From assembly GCA_023431725.1 (NCBI GenBank), contig JAEYVN010000520.1, forward strand, positions 1-7,356: a stretch of 7,356 bases of DNA, in the 5' to 3' direction. Below the pieces are notes generated by a model. It did no database searches, was not told the origin of the DNA, and saw nothing but the letters and a program-made list of their open reading frames with translations. Numbering within the stretch: position 1 is the stretch's first letter; each line of letters opens with the position of its first letter. This document shows, one piece after another, positions 1 to 6,008 of this stretch. A program made the position numbers and the translations under genes. This stretch comes from Pseudomonadota bacterium. GTDB taxonomy: Bacteria; Pseudomonadota; Alphaproteobacteria; Rhizobiales; Xanthobacteraceae.

Positions 1-1166
1 TTCATCGATTTCGTGCGGGTGTTGTTGGAGCCGGTGAGATCGGCCGAACCGCCGATCATTTCCGGCACCGCGGCGCACAGGCTCTCCAGCGCGAATTCGG
101 ACGAGGAGCGCGTGGCGACGTCCTTCGGCGCCTTGTCGAGCGTTTCCTTCACGCTCTTCACGGCGTCGGCCAGCGCCTTCGGCAATTCACCGGACAGGCG
201 GCGTTCGAATTCGGCCTTCACCTCGGGGGCGAGGCCGGACAGCTTCTTGTCCCAGGCCTTGCGGAGATCCTGCGAGCGCTGTCCAGCGTCACGCCACAGC
301 GTGAGAATGTCGGCCGGCACATGGAACGGTGCGTGATCCCAGCCGAGCGCCTTGCGGGTGCCGGCGATCTCGTCGGCGCCGAGCGGCGAGCCGTGCGACT
401 TCTCGCTGCCGGCCTTGTTCGGCGCGCCATAGCCGATGGTGGTCTTGCAGGCGATCATGGTCGGGCGATCGGCGTTCTGCGCTTTCGCGATGGCTGCCGC
501 AATCGCCTGCGGATCATGGCCGTCGATGCGCTCGGCGATCCAGCCGGCGGCTTCGAAGCGCTTCACCTGATGGACCGAGTCCGACAGCGACAGCTTGCCG
601 TCGATGGTGATGCCGTTGTCGTCGAACAGCACGATCAGGCGGTTGAGCTTGAGATGGCCGGCGAGCGCGATCGCTTCCTGGCTGATGCCCTCCATCAGAT
701 CGCCGTCCGAGCAGAGAACATAGGTGCGGTGATTCACCACATCGCCGAAGGTCGCGGCGAGGTGGCGTTCCGCAATCGCCATGCCGACGGCATTGGCGAT
801 GCCCTGACCGAGCGGACCGGTGGTGGTCTCGACGCCCGGGGGGATGAAGTTTTCCGGATGGCCCGGGGTCAGCGAGTTGAGCTTGCGGAAATTCTTCAGC
901 TGCTCGATCGTCATGTCCTTGTAGCCGGTCAGATGCAGCAGCGCATAGACCAGCATCGAGCCGTGACCGGCGGACAGCACGAAGCGGTCGCGGTCCGGCC
1001 ACTTCGGATCGGACGGATCGAATTTCAGGAACTGCGAGAACAGCACGGTGGCGATGTCGGCCGCGCCCATCGGTAATCCGGGATGGCCGGACTTGGCCTG
1101 TTCCACGGCGTCCATGGCCAGCGCACGGATAGCGTTGGCCATGCGATCATGTTCTGCGCGCGACAT
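1..1166 (-). CDS. tkt: Transketolase, N-terminal part (3' end beyond the window)
   Basis: Transketolase is a cytoplasmic, thiamine-diphosphate-dependent enzyme that moves two-carbon ketol units between sugar phosphates in the pentose phosphate pathway and, in autotrophs, the Calvin cycle. The minus-strand frame is open from the ATG at 1166-1164 to the left edge, giving 388 codons of an enzyme usually about 660-670 residues long. The TPP/pyrophosphate domain is complete in its key residues: SGHPG around H28, SAGHGS around H68, TPGHPE around H103, GPLGQG at 117-122, the cofactor motif SDGD at 153-156 continuing to MEG, and the metal-binding DDN at 182-184. The visible part ends just after a [15 protein letters not shown] stretch that opens the pyrimidine domain. 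The chosen ATG has a GGAAAA stretch about 10 nt upstream; M9 is an alternative start. The gene is divergent from the DUF4164 gene. No frameshift is visible. The family call is secure; the isozyme (tktA or cbbT) cannot be decided. Confidence 0.96.
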   Translation of the reverse strand, partial: MSRAEHDRMANAIRALAMDAVEQAKSGHPGLPMGAADIATVLFSQFLKFDPSDPKWPDRDRFVLSAGHGSMLVYALLHLTGYKDMTIEQLKNFRKLNSLTPGHPENFIPPGVETTTGPLGQGIANAVGMAIAERHLAATFGDVVNHRTYVLCSDGDLMEGISQEAIALAGHLKLNRLIVLFDDNGITIDGKLSLSDSVHQVKRFEAAGWIAERIDGHDPQAIAAAIAKAQNADRPTMIACKTTIGYGAPNKAGSEKSHGSPLGADEIAGTRKALGWDHAPFHVPADILTLWRDAGQRSQDLRKAWDKKLSGLAPEVKAEFERRLSGELPKALADAVKSVKETLDKAPKDVATRSSSEFALESLCAAVPEMIGGSADLTGSNNTRTKSM

Positions 1167-1411
1167 CTGCGATTTTTTCCGGTTGGGCGGCGAATTCGCC
1201 GCGGATCTGGCGATCAGGATGGTTGCGCGGACATATCACGCAGGCAGCCGCATGAGTCCAGTGCGGCAACGCAATACGGTCATCCTTTGCACAAATCGCA
1301 GGATTGATTGGGGACGACGGCGTGCTAGCGTTGACGGGGTTGAAGCGGGAATTTAGGCTTGGGGTCTTAACGCCTTGTGTTGAAAGAGTTTTTGATGAGT
1401 GGAAGGCGTCC
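1167..1411. promoter_or_regulatory. Divergent intergenic region between tkt and the DUF4164 gene
   Basis: This 245-bp non-coding stretch separates two divergently transcribed genes and must carry both promoters. It has no convincing ORF of its own: the frame open from 1304 reads into the DUF4164 gene but lacks coding character before 1412. For tkt, a weak minus-strand match is TGGACT (1260-1255) followed 16 nt later by TGATAT (1238-1233); I would not rely on it. The plus-strand promoter candidate is listed separately. No clear operator palindrome was seen, so control of tkt by a CbbR-type or other regulator cannot be inferred. Confidence 0.5.
1331..1359 (+). promoter_or_regulatory. Candidate housekeeping promoter for DUF4164-zapA
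   Basis: TTGACG at 1331-1336 matches the -35 consensus at five of six positions. It is followed after exactly 17 nt by TAGGCT at 1354-1359, a weaker -10 element keeping the first TA and last T. Transcription would begin near 1366, leaving a leader of about 45 nt before the ATG at 1412. Position and spacing suit a promoter for the small gene and zapA. The call rests on consensus matching alone. Confidence 0.4.
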
Positions 1412-1693
1412 ATGAACGATACCAGCGCGATGGATGCGGCGGCCCGCAGGCTGACTCAGGCACTGGACGCGTTGCAGGCAGCAGTGACGCGCAAGCGTGA
1501 CGCGGAAACGGGCAGCGGGTCGCTGGTCGCGCAAATCCACGCTTTGGGCACCGACCGCGCCCGACTGGCGTCGGAACTCGACGACACGGCGGCACAGGCG
1601 CGGCGACTGGCGGATACCAATCGCGAGGTGTCGCGCAGAATCGATGTCGCGATGAACACCATCAAGACCCTGCTCGATGAGCATGATCGCTGA
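1412..1693 (+). CDS. DUF4164-type small coiled-coil protein
   Basis: This is a 93-residue, probably cytoplasmic protein of unknown function, resembling the DUF4164 family found upstream of zapA in Rhizobiales. Nearly the whole chain is predicted helix with heptad-like spacing of Ala, Leu, Ile and Val: MDAAARRLTQALDALQ near the N-terminus, LVAQIHALGTDRARL in the middle and VAMNTIKTLLDEHDR at the end. This indicates a coiled coil that probably dimerises. There are no cysteines, membrane segments or catalytic motifs. The ATG at 1412 is preceded by a good GGAAGG Shine-Dalgarno at 1401-1406. The same frame is open from 1304, but that start has no ribosome site and would add leader-like sequence. 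The stop lies 24 nt before zapA, so the two are probably co-transcribed. A role with ZapA in cell division is an inference from adjacency only. The existence of the gene is well supported; the family name is from recognition. Confidence 0.85.
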   Translation: MNDTSAMDAAARRLTQALDALQAAVTRKRDAETGSGSLVAQIHALGTDRARLASELDDTAAQARRLADTNREVSRRIDVAMNTIKTLLDEHDR

Positions 1694-1717
1694 CGCGTGC
1701 AGCTTTAAGGCAACGCC

Positions 1718-2107
1718 ATGGCTCAGGTAAATGTAACGATCAATAGCCGGCAATACCGGATGGGCTGCGAAGACGGGCAGGAGGACCACGTCCTGTCGCT
1801 GGCGCAGCAGATCGACGATCGCATCGAGCAATTGCGCAATGCGCATGGTGAGATCGGCGACCAGCGCCTGACGGTGATGGCGGCGTTGACGGTGGCCGAT
1901 GAACTTGCCGAAAGCAACCAGCGTATCCGCCGGCTTGAGGAGGAGGTCGCTGGTCTGCAGGATGCACGCCTGACCTCGGCCGATCGTGCGCAGCAGGCGC
2001 AGGCCGCCATTGTCGCCGCGCTCAATGCTGCGTCGGAACGCATCGAGGAGATCACGCGGCAGATCAATCAGTCGGTGAATACCGACACCGGCGTGGCACT
2101 GGGCTAG
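1718..2107 (+). CDS. zapA: Cell division protein ZapA
   Basis: ZapA is a small cytoplasmic protein that binds FtsZ and promotes bundling of protofilaments in the division ring. The 129-residue product starts MAQVNVTINSRQYRMGCEDGQEDHVLSLAQQIDDRI, which is the typical ZapA N-terminal globular domain: a beta hairpin, the YxxGCEDGQE turn and then a helix. The LTVMAALTVADEL segment at about 51-63 is the conserved start of the long helix. From about residue 64 to 118 the chain is a charged coiled coil (ESNQRIRRLEEEVAGLQ and ASERIEEITRQI), the dimer or tetramer stalk. TAAGG at 1706-1710 lies 7 nt before the ATG as a ribosome site. It is longer than E. coli ZapA (109 aa) because of a C-terminal extension, as is common in alphaproteobacteria. 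It follows the DUF4164 gene by 24 nt and is followed by 6S RNA, matching conserved proteobacterial gene order. Confidence 0.93.
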   Translation: MAQVNVTINSRQYRMGCEDGQEDHVLSLAQQIDDRIEQLRNAHGEIGDQRLTVMAALTVADELAESNQRIRRLEEEVAGLQDARLTSADRAQQAQAAIVAALNAASERIEEITRQINQSVNTDTGVALG

Positions 2108-2131
2108 CCGCGCGTCGCCGTGATGCCGGTG

Positions 2132-2148
2132 ATGATCGTGACGATCAT
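2132..2148. repeat. Short palindrome downstream of zapA
   Basis: ATGATCG (2132-2138) and CGATCAT (2142-2148) form a perfect 7-bp inverted repeat around TGA, 24 nt after the zapA stop and about 44 nt before the inferred 5' end of 6S RNA. In RNA it is a short stem with no U tract, so it is not a classical terminator. It could stabilise the zapA mRNA end, act as a protein site near the 6S promoter, or be chance. Confidence 0.35.
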
Positions 2149-2191
2149 GTGCGTAGCGCCGATAAACCAAAACGGATGCTGGCGGTCGGGC

Positions 2192-2359
2192 GGCTGTCGC
2201 ACTACATTGCCCAAGCGGGGCTGCGGGGTGCGACTGGAAACATCATACTCCCGGGGCCTTACGATCCTTAAGGGAGCTGTCCCTGGCCGGGTCCGTGGAT
2301 CCGGTTATATGGCGCCCACCTACTTTTGTAGGTTCCCGGGGTCGAAAATTCCGACGGCC
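2192..2359 (+). ncRNA. ssrS: 6S RNA, RNA polymerase-binding regulatory RNA
   Basis: 6S RNA mimics an open promoter and sequesters the sigma70 RNA polymerase holoenzyme, mostly in stationary phase. The position between zapA and the 5-formyl-THF cyclo-ligase gene is its conserved location. Sequence support: a CAAGCGGGGC element at 2212-2221 resembles the CAAGCGGGCC near the 5' end of E. coli 6S, and GGCCTTACGATCCTTAAGGG and ACCTACTTTTGTAGGT are segments I recognise from rhizobial 6S RNAs. Structure: terminal arms GGCTGTCG (2192-2199) and CGACGGCC (2352-2359) pair over 8 bp with one G-U. The apical arm has CCC/GGG (2250-2252 with 2289-2291), GGCC/GGCC (2255-2258 with 2285-2288) and AGGGA/TCCCT (2271-2275 with 2280-2284) closing a GCTG loop. 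A side hairpin lies at 2319-2334. The ends are set by the closing stem and may be off by 10 nt or so. Confidence 0.85.
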
Positions 2360-2399
2360 ATCGTGGCTCCGCACTCTCGATTTCATTTTGGTTGTGATC

Positions 2400-2474
2400 A
2401 TGGCCGGGCTTGTCCCGGCCATCCACGTCTTTAGGGTCAGCAAAGACATGGATGCCCGCAACAAGTGCGGGCAT
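2400..2474. repeat. Three-hairpin palindromic intergenic repeat (REP-like)
   Basis: Three consecutive hairpins fill this 75-bp block. The first has 9-bp arms ATGGCCGGG/CCCGGCCAT around CTTGT (2400-2422). The second has 10-bp arms with one mismatch, CCACGTCTTT/AAAGACATGG, around a 9-nt loop (2423-2451). The third has 9-bp arms ATGCCCGCA/TGCGGGCAT around ACAAG (2452-2474). The outer hairpins are inverted, diverged copies of each other, with complementary loops, so the whole block is also one large inverted repeat. I recognise it as a dispersed element common in Bradyrhizobium and relatives, often mistranslated as phrases such as AGLVPAIHVF. It sits between 6S RNA and fthC, and its last bases supply an in-frame ATG at 2473 for fthC. 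Confidence 0.85.
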
Positions 2475-2490
2475 GACGAAGAGTGCTTTG

Positions 2491-3066
2491 ATGCAGCAGA
2501 CCACCGACAAAGCCGCCCTGCGCCAATCCGCCCTCGCGCGCCGCGATGCCATTCCGGCCTCCGAACGGGCGGCGGCCGTCGAGACCGTGTTGCAACGGCC
2601 GTTTCCGGTCGCGGTTGCGGCGGGTGCCATTGTCTCCGGCTATTCGCCGATGAAGAGCGAATTCAATCCGGTGCCGCTGCTGCGCAAGCTGGCCGATGCG
2701 GGCGCCAAGCTTGCCCTGCCGGTGACCCCCAAGCGCGGCAATCCGCTGATCATGCGCGCCTGGGCGTTCGGCGACGAGATGGCGGCGGGCGTGTGGGGCA
2801 TCCGCGAACCGAAGCCGGAAGCGCCCGAGGTGTTTCCCGACATCATGCTGGTGCCGCTGGCAGCCTTCGATCGCAACGGTCACCGCATCGGCTATGGCGC
2901 CGGCTATTACGATATGACCATAACGCGAATCCGCGGAAAGAAAGCCGTAACCACGATCGGCCTCGCCTTTGCCGCACAGGAGATCGAGCGCGTGCCGGCG
3001 ACGGCGTTCGACGCAAGGCTCGACCTTGTGCTAACGGAAAACGAGACAATCGATTTCCGGAGTTGA
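2491..3066 (+). CDS. fthC: 5-formyltetrahydrofolate cyclo-ligase (MTHFS)
   Basis: This cytoplasmic enzyme (EC 6.3.3.2) uses ATP to convert 5-formyl-THF to 5,10-methenyl-THF, returning a folate storage form to one-carbon metabolism. With the ATG at 2491 the protein has 191 residues, normal for the family. The N-terminal DKAALRQSALARRDAI helix (about 6-21) carries the conserved Lys/Arg residues that contact ATP and substrate. The glycine-rich signature GYGAGYYD is at 134-141, preceded by the conserved FDRNGHR stretch. The frame stays open upstream through an intergenic repeat, giving possible starts at 2410 and 2473, but those residues are translated repeat. The 2491 start has a modest purine stretch (GAAGAG, 2478-2483) at suitable distance. 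It is the first gene of a tight pair with the phosphoesterase. It is often named ygfA or fau in other bacteria. Function is secure; the exact start is not. Confidence 0.92.
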   Translation: MQQTTDKAALRQSALARRDAIPASERAAAVETVLQRPFPVAVAAGAIVSGYSPMKSEFNPVPLLRKLADAGAKLALPVTPKRGNPLIMRAWAFGDEMAAGVWGIREPKPEAPEVFPDIMLVPLAAFDRNGHRIGYGAGYYDMTITRIRGKKAVTTIGLAFAAQEIERVPATAFDARLDLVLTENETIDFRS

Positions 3067-3069
3067 TAT

Positions 3070-3897
3070 TTGCGGATTCTGTTTATCGGTGACGTGGTCG
3101 GCCGGTCGGGGCGCGCCATCGTCAATCAGCGGCTGCCTGGTCTCATTTCGGACTGGAAGCTCGATCTCGTCGTCCTCAATGGCGAGAATTCCGCCGGCGG
3201 CTTCGGCATCACAGAAAGCATATTCCGTGAATTCATCGACAATGGCGTCGATGTGGTCACGCTCGGCAATCATGCCTGGGATCAGCGCGAAGCCCTCGTG
3301 TTCATCGAGCGCAGCCCGCGCCTCGTGCGTCCGCTCAACTATCCGAAAGGCACGCCCGGTCGCGGCGCGGCCATGATCGACGCCAAGAACGGCGCGCGCG
3401 TACTCGTCATCAATGCGATGGGCCGCATCTTCCTCGATCCGCTCGACGATCCTTTCACTGCGATCGACAGAGAACTGGACATGTGCGCATTGAAGCGCGA
3501 TGCCGATGCGATCATCGTCGATTTCCATGCCGAGGTGACCAGCGAGAAGCAGGCGATGGGGCATTTCCTCGACGGCCGCGTTAGCCTCGTGGTCGGCACG
3601 CATACGCATGTGCCGACCAGCGATCATCAGGTGCTGCCCGGCGGAACCGCCTATCAGACCGATTCCGGTATGACCGGCGATTACGACTCTGTGATCGGCA
3701 TGGTGAAGGACGAGCCGCTCTCGCGCTTCCTGCGCCGCATTCCGTCGACGAAGTTCGAGGCTGCGACCGGCCCGGCAACCTTATGCGGGATTGCCGTCGA
3801 AACCGACGATGCCACGGGGCTTGCAACACGTGTCGCCGCGGTGCGGCTCGGTGCACGATTGGAAGAAGCCTTGCCGCACTTCTGGATTGAGACGTAA
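3070..3897 (+). CDS. TIGR00282/YmdB-family metallophosphoesterase
   Basis: This 275-residue cytoplasmic protein belongs to the calcineurin-like family of B. subtilis YmdB, a dinuclear-metal phosphodiesterase that hydrolyses 2',3'- and 3',5'-cyclic nucleotides. All expected metal ligands are present: D8 in FIGDVVGR, E39 and N40 in NGENSAGG, N67 in LGNHAWD, H153 in DFHAE, and H178 and H180 in GTHTHVPT. Length and spacing match the family, so an active enzyme is expected; the physiological substrate in alphaproteobacteria is unknown. The start is TTG at 3070-3072, because the conserved core (RILFIGDVVG) begins at once and no ATG is suitably placed. GGAG at 3059-3062, inside the last codons of fthC, is its ribosome site, 7 nt from the start. 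Only 3 nt separate the fthC stop from this start, so translation is probably coupled. Confidence 0.92.
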   Translation: MRILFIGDVVGRSGRAIVNQRLPGLISDWKLDLVVLNGENSAGGFGITESIFREFIDNGVDVVTLGNHAWDQREALVFIERSPRLVRPLNYPKGTPGRGAAMIDAKNGARVLVINAMGRIFLDPLDDPFTAIDRELDMCALKRDADAIIVDFHAEVTSEKQAMGHFLDGRVSLVVGTHTHVPTSDHQVLPGGTAYQTDSGMTGDYDSVIGMVKDEPLSRFLRRIPSTKFEAATGPATLCGIAVETDDATGLATRVAAVRLGARLEEALPHFWIET

Positions 3898-3992
3898 GTC
3901 GAAATTTCACCGCACAGTGTTGTCATCGGAGCGTGCTGGCCGCGGGCCGGGAGACCGGCTATCGTCACAGGGCTCTTGTCGGGTGTGTATTC

Positions 3993-5198
3993 ATGCGAAG
4001 CGATAGCCTTGATCGTCCGCTGTCGGTAGCCGCTGTGCGGCGTGTCGCCGGAATGCTTGTCGTTCTTGGCGCCGTAATTCTTGGCGCATGGCTGGCAGCC
4101 CCCACTGCGGTGCAGGCGCAGTCGCCGACGCAACCGAAGCCGGACGAATTCATCGTCGAGCGGACATTCTTCCGCGCCAGCATCGACAATCGGTCGGTGC
4201 GGCTCGAAGGCCTTGTCGTAAAACTGGCCGATGCCGCCGACAAGCTGCCGATCGCGCTGATCACGCATGGCAAGTCATCCAATCTCGGCGACATGCTGGA
4301 AAGCCGTGCAGCGCATTATACCGGCGTGGCGCGTGATCTTGCCCGGCGTGGCTATCTTGCGGTGGTGGTGATGCGACGCGGCTTCGGACAATCCGACGGC
4401 CCGATGGCGGCTCCGGTCAGTTGCACGACGACGACCTTCGCCGACCGGCTCGGCGCCGATGCGGATGATCTGCAGGCGACGCTGAATGTGGTGTCGAAGC
4501 GGCCCGATGCGGATCCGGATCGCGCGATCGCCATCGGCGTATCGGCCGGCGGCGCCGCGGTGGTGGCATTCGGCGCGCGCAATCCGAAGAACCTGCGCGG
4601 CGTCATCAGCATTTCCGGCGGGCTGCGTATGCCGGATTGCCCGAAAGAGGATGTGCTGGTGAACGCCTACAAGACATACGGACAGACCAGCCGCGTCCCG
4701 AACCTTTGGATCTACGCGAAGAACGACAGCTTCTTCGGTCCTATGCTGGTCGATCGGCTGCAGAGTGCTTTTCTCGATGGCGGCGGTGATGTGAAGCTCG
4801 TGTCGTTCGAGAAGTTCGGCGCGGACGGCCACACCCTGTTCGCTGCGGCATCGGGCCGTCTGCAATGGCTGATGGAGATGGACGCCTTTCTGCGCTTCCA
4901 CAATCTGCCGGCGCCGAAGCGCGAGCGCATCGCCGAACTGATGAAGCAGATGAAGATGCAGGATCGCAGCCGTGGCTTCATGGAGCGCTATCTCGCCGCG
5001 CCGACCTACAAGGCCATTGCGCAGACGCCGGACGGAAAATCCTACTCCACCCAATACGGGGCCGCCTCGATTGAAGCGGCCCGCAAGGCCGTGCTCGAGG
5101 GCTGCCGCGAGCGGCACAAGCCGGCTGAACCCTGCAGGGTCGTGATGGAAAACGATACCTGGCTGGGTGACGAGGCGACGGGCAGCGATCGGCCCTGA
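3993..5198 (+). CDS. Exported alpha/beta hydrolase (dienelactone hydrolase-like) with cysteine-containing tail
   Basis: This is a predicted periplasmic serine hydrolase of 401 residues; the substrate is unknown. The first 42 residues look like a Sec signal peptide: Arg at 16-17, a hydrophobic run at about 21-36 and a likely cleavage after AVQA (42). The alpha/beta-hydrolase core shows an oxyanion-type HG (H92-G93) in ITHGKSSN, a nucleophile elbow GVSAGG with S184, a candidate acid D245 in YAKNDSFFGP, and a candidate His H280 in ADGHTLF, in the correct order. Residues from about 310 form a C-terminal extension (helical MKQMKMQDRSRGF, then GAASIEAARKAVLEGC...C). Four cysteines (144, 216, 371, 381) are consistent with disulfides in an exported protein. 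The ATG at 3993 places the signal peptide properly; the frame also opens at 3933, but that would add a non-signal leader. It lies 95 nt after the phosphoesterase with no clear terminator. Esterase, lipase or peptidase activity cannot be told apart. Confidence 0.82.
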   Translation: MRSDSLDRPLSVAAVRRVAGMLVVLGAVILGAWLAAPTAVQAQSPTQPKPDEFIVERTFFRASIDNRSVRLEGLVVKLADAADKLPIALITHGKSSNLGDMLESRAAHYTGVARDLARRGYLAVVVMRRGFGQSDGPMAAPVSCTTTTFADRLGADADDLQATLNVVSKRPDADPDRAIAIGVSAGGAAVVAFGARNPKNLRGVISISGGLRMPDCPKEDVLVNAYKTYGQTSRVPNLWIYAKNDSFFGPMLVDRLQSAFLDGGGDVKLVSFEKFGADGHTLFAAASGRLQWLMEMDAFLRFHNLPAPKRERIAELMKQMKMQDRSRGFMERYLAAPTYKAIAQTPDGKSYSTQYGAASIEAARKAVLEGCRERHKPAEPCRVVMENDTWLGDEATGSDRP

Positions 5199-5251
5199 TC
5201 GTTCGTCCGCGTTGTTCCGGATCGAAGCTGTCCCTGCCGCGTTAGAGCGGG

Positions 5252-5809
5252 ATGAAAACCTTCCGCAAGGCCGATTTTCCCGTCTCCGATGTCCGCCGCT
5301 TCATCGAGCCCGGACCGATCGTGCTGGTCTCCTCGCACTGGAAGGGCCAGAACAACATCATGACCATGGGCTGGCACATGATCATGGAATTCTCGCCGTC
5401 ACTGATCGGCTGCTACATCTGGCAGGACAACCACAGCTTCGAGATGGTCCGGCGCAGCCGCGAATGCGTCATCAACCTTCCGACGCAGGATCTGATCCGC
5501 ACGGTAATCGGCATCGGCAATTCATCGGGTGCGGACACCGACAAGTTCACCCAGTTCGGCCTGACGGCCGAGGCGGGCACCGAGGTCAAGGCGCCGCTGA
5601 TCAAGGAATGCTATGCCAGTTTCGAATGCCGGCTGGCCGATGCCAAGCTGATCAGCAAGTACAACCTTTTCGTCTGGGAGGTGGTGAAGGCCCATGTGGC
5701 CGAGCGCCCGCGCTTCCCGCGCACCGTCCATTACCGGGGCGATGGCCGGTTCATGATTTCCGGCAAGGAGGTCAGCTACCGGCGCTATTTCAAGCCTGAA
5801 ATGCTCTAG
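5252..5809 (+). CDS. Flavin reductase-like, FMN-binding split-barrel protein
   Basis: This 185-residue cytoplasmic protein resembles the flavin-reductase/flavoredoxin family, whose members bind FMN in a split beta barrel and act in NAD(P)H-dependent flavin reduction or as electron carriers. Recognisable features are the N-terminal KADFPVSDVRRFIEPGPIVLVSS (3-28), the NIMTMGWHM turn (35-43) that normally lines the flavin site, NHSFEMVRRSRECVINLP (60-77), the IGIGNSSGADTDKF loop and the C-terminal RYFKP. Length is normal for this subgroup. The ATG at 5252 follows GAGCGGG; the Shine-Dalgarno is weak and close, but no better start precedes the conserved N-terminus. It begins 53 nt after the hydrolase stop on the same strand, so co-transcription is possible. 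No partner monooxygenase gene is in the window. The fold is clear, the electron acceptor unknown. Confidence 0.88.
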   Translation: MKTFRKADFPVSDVRRFIEPGPIVLVSSHWKGQNNIMTMGWHMIMEFSPSLIGCYIWQDNHSFEMVRRSRECVINLPTQDLIRTVIGIGNSSGADTDKFTQFGLTAEAGTEVKAPLIKECYASFECRLADAKLISKYNLFVWEVVKAHVAERPRFPRTVHYRGDGRFMISGKEVSYRRYFKPEML

Positions 5810-5856
5810 ATCACGATGATTTTGGATCGATTCGATCCAAAATCATGAACGTGATC
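5809..5856. repeat. Long near-perfect palindrome after the flavin reductase gene
   Basis: A 15-bp perfect inverted repeat, ATGATTTTGGATCGA (5816-5830) and TCGATCCAAAATCAT (5832-5846), surrounds a single T. It is extended by GATCACG (5809-5815) and CGTGATC (5850-5856) after a 3-nt GAA bulge. The 22 paired positions make a very stable hairpin that begins at the last base of the flavin reductase stop codon. It lacks a T tract but could block transcription read-through or protect the mRNA end. I recall similar AT-core palindromes next to the GAGCATGAT repeat in Bradyrhizobium-type genomes, so it is probably half of a composite dispersed element. Confidence 0.8.
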
Positions 5857-5870
5857 GATTCTCATACATG

Positions 5871-5921
5871 AGAGCATGATGTCGTCCGAAAACCGCTTCG
5901 CACTTTTCGGCATCATGCTCT
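5871..5921. repeat. GAGCATGAT-type dispersed palindromic repeat
   Basis: Arms AGAGCATGATG (5871-5881) and CATCATGCTCT (5911-5921) are perfectly complementary. An inner stem CCGAAAA (5886-5892) with TTTTCGG (5904-5910) follows an asymmetric TCGT bulge and closes an 11-nt loop. This is the layout of a very common Rhizobiales intergenic repeat with GAGCATGAT ends and CCGAAAA/TTTTCGG inside. Recognition is from memory of those genomes. It separates the flavin reductase gene from the yebC promoter. Confidence 0.8.
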
Positions 5922-5941
5922 GAGGCGGGCCGTTCGCATTC

Positions 5942-5970
5942 TGGATTTTTGTCCGCGCCTCGCCTATAAC
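5942..5970 (+). promoter_or_regulatory. Candidate promoter of yebC
   Basis: TATAAC at 5965-5970 is a good -10 element, and 17 nt upstream TGGATT (5942-5947) is a partial -35 match (T, G and A conserved). Transcription would start near 5977, about 32 nt before the yebC ATG. It lies between the palindromic repeats and yebC, where a promoter is expected. Evidence is consensus matching only. Confidence 0.45.
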
Positions 5971-6008
5971 CCCGCGCGAAAACTCATTGAATCGTTCGGT
6001 TCCGGAAC

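Noticed and set aside
321..1076. Long plus-strand open frame (251 codons) at the left end, and other plus-strand frames there
   Set aside because: It lies opposite the transketolase gene, whose motifs are unmistakable on the minus strand. Open antisense frames are expected in GC-rich coding DNA.
1304..1411. Upstream extension of the DUF4164 gene to an ATG at 1304
   Set aside because: The added residues lack coiled-coil or coding character and cover the promoter candidate, whereas 1412 has a good GGAAGG ribosome site.
1367..2170. 267-codon minus-strand frame opposite DUF4164 and zapA
   Set aside because: It is antisense to two recognised genes, has a His/Arg-rich shadow composition and shows no family motif.
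2391..2478. Hairpin cluster read as a CRISPR-like repeat array or riboswitch
   Set aside because: There are only two diverged inverted units, no regular spacers and no cas genes. The pattern is that of a dispersed palindromic element.
2295..3092. 265-codon plus-strand frame across 6S RNA, the repeat and fthC
   Set aside because: It is the +1/+2 shadow of fthC joined to translated repeat (AGLVPAIHVF), a known over-annotation pattern in these genomes.
3031..3627. 198-codon minus-strand frame opposite the phosphoesterase
   Set aside because: It is a shadow of the conserved metal-ligand-bearing gene on the plus strand.
3946..3959. GCCGG-GAGA-CCGGC hairpin upstream of the hydrolase as a terminator
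   Set aside because: The stem is only 5 bp, with no T tract after it, so it is not a credible intrinsic terminator.
3933..3992. Earlier ATG for the exported hydrolase at 3933
   Set aside because: It would put 20 extra residues before the signal peptide. The ATG at 3993 gives a normal n-region and hydrophobic core.
4275..5117. 280-codon minus-strand frame opposite the hydrolase
   Set aside because: It is antisense to a gene with a signal peptide and an ordered Ser-Asp-His triad, and has no recognisable motif.
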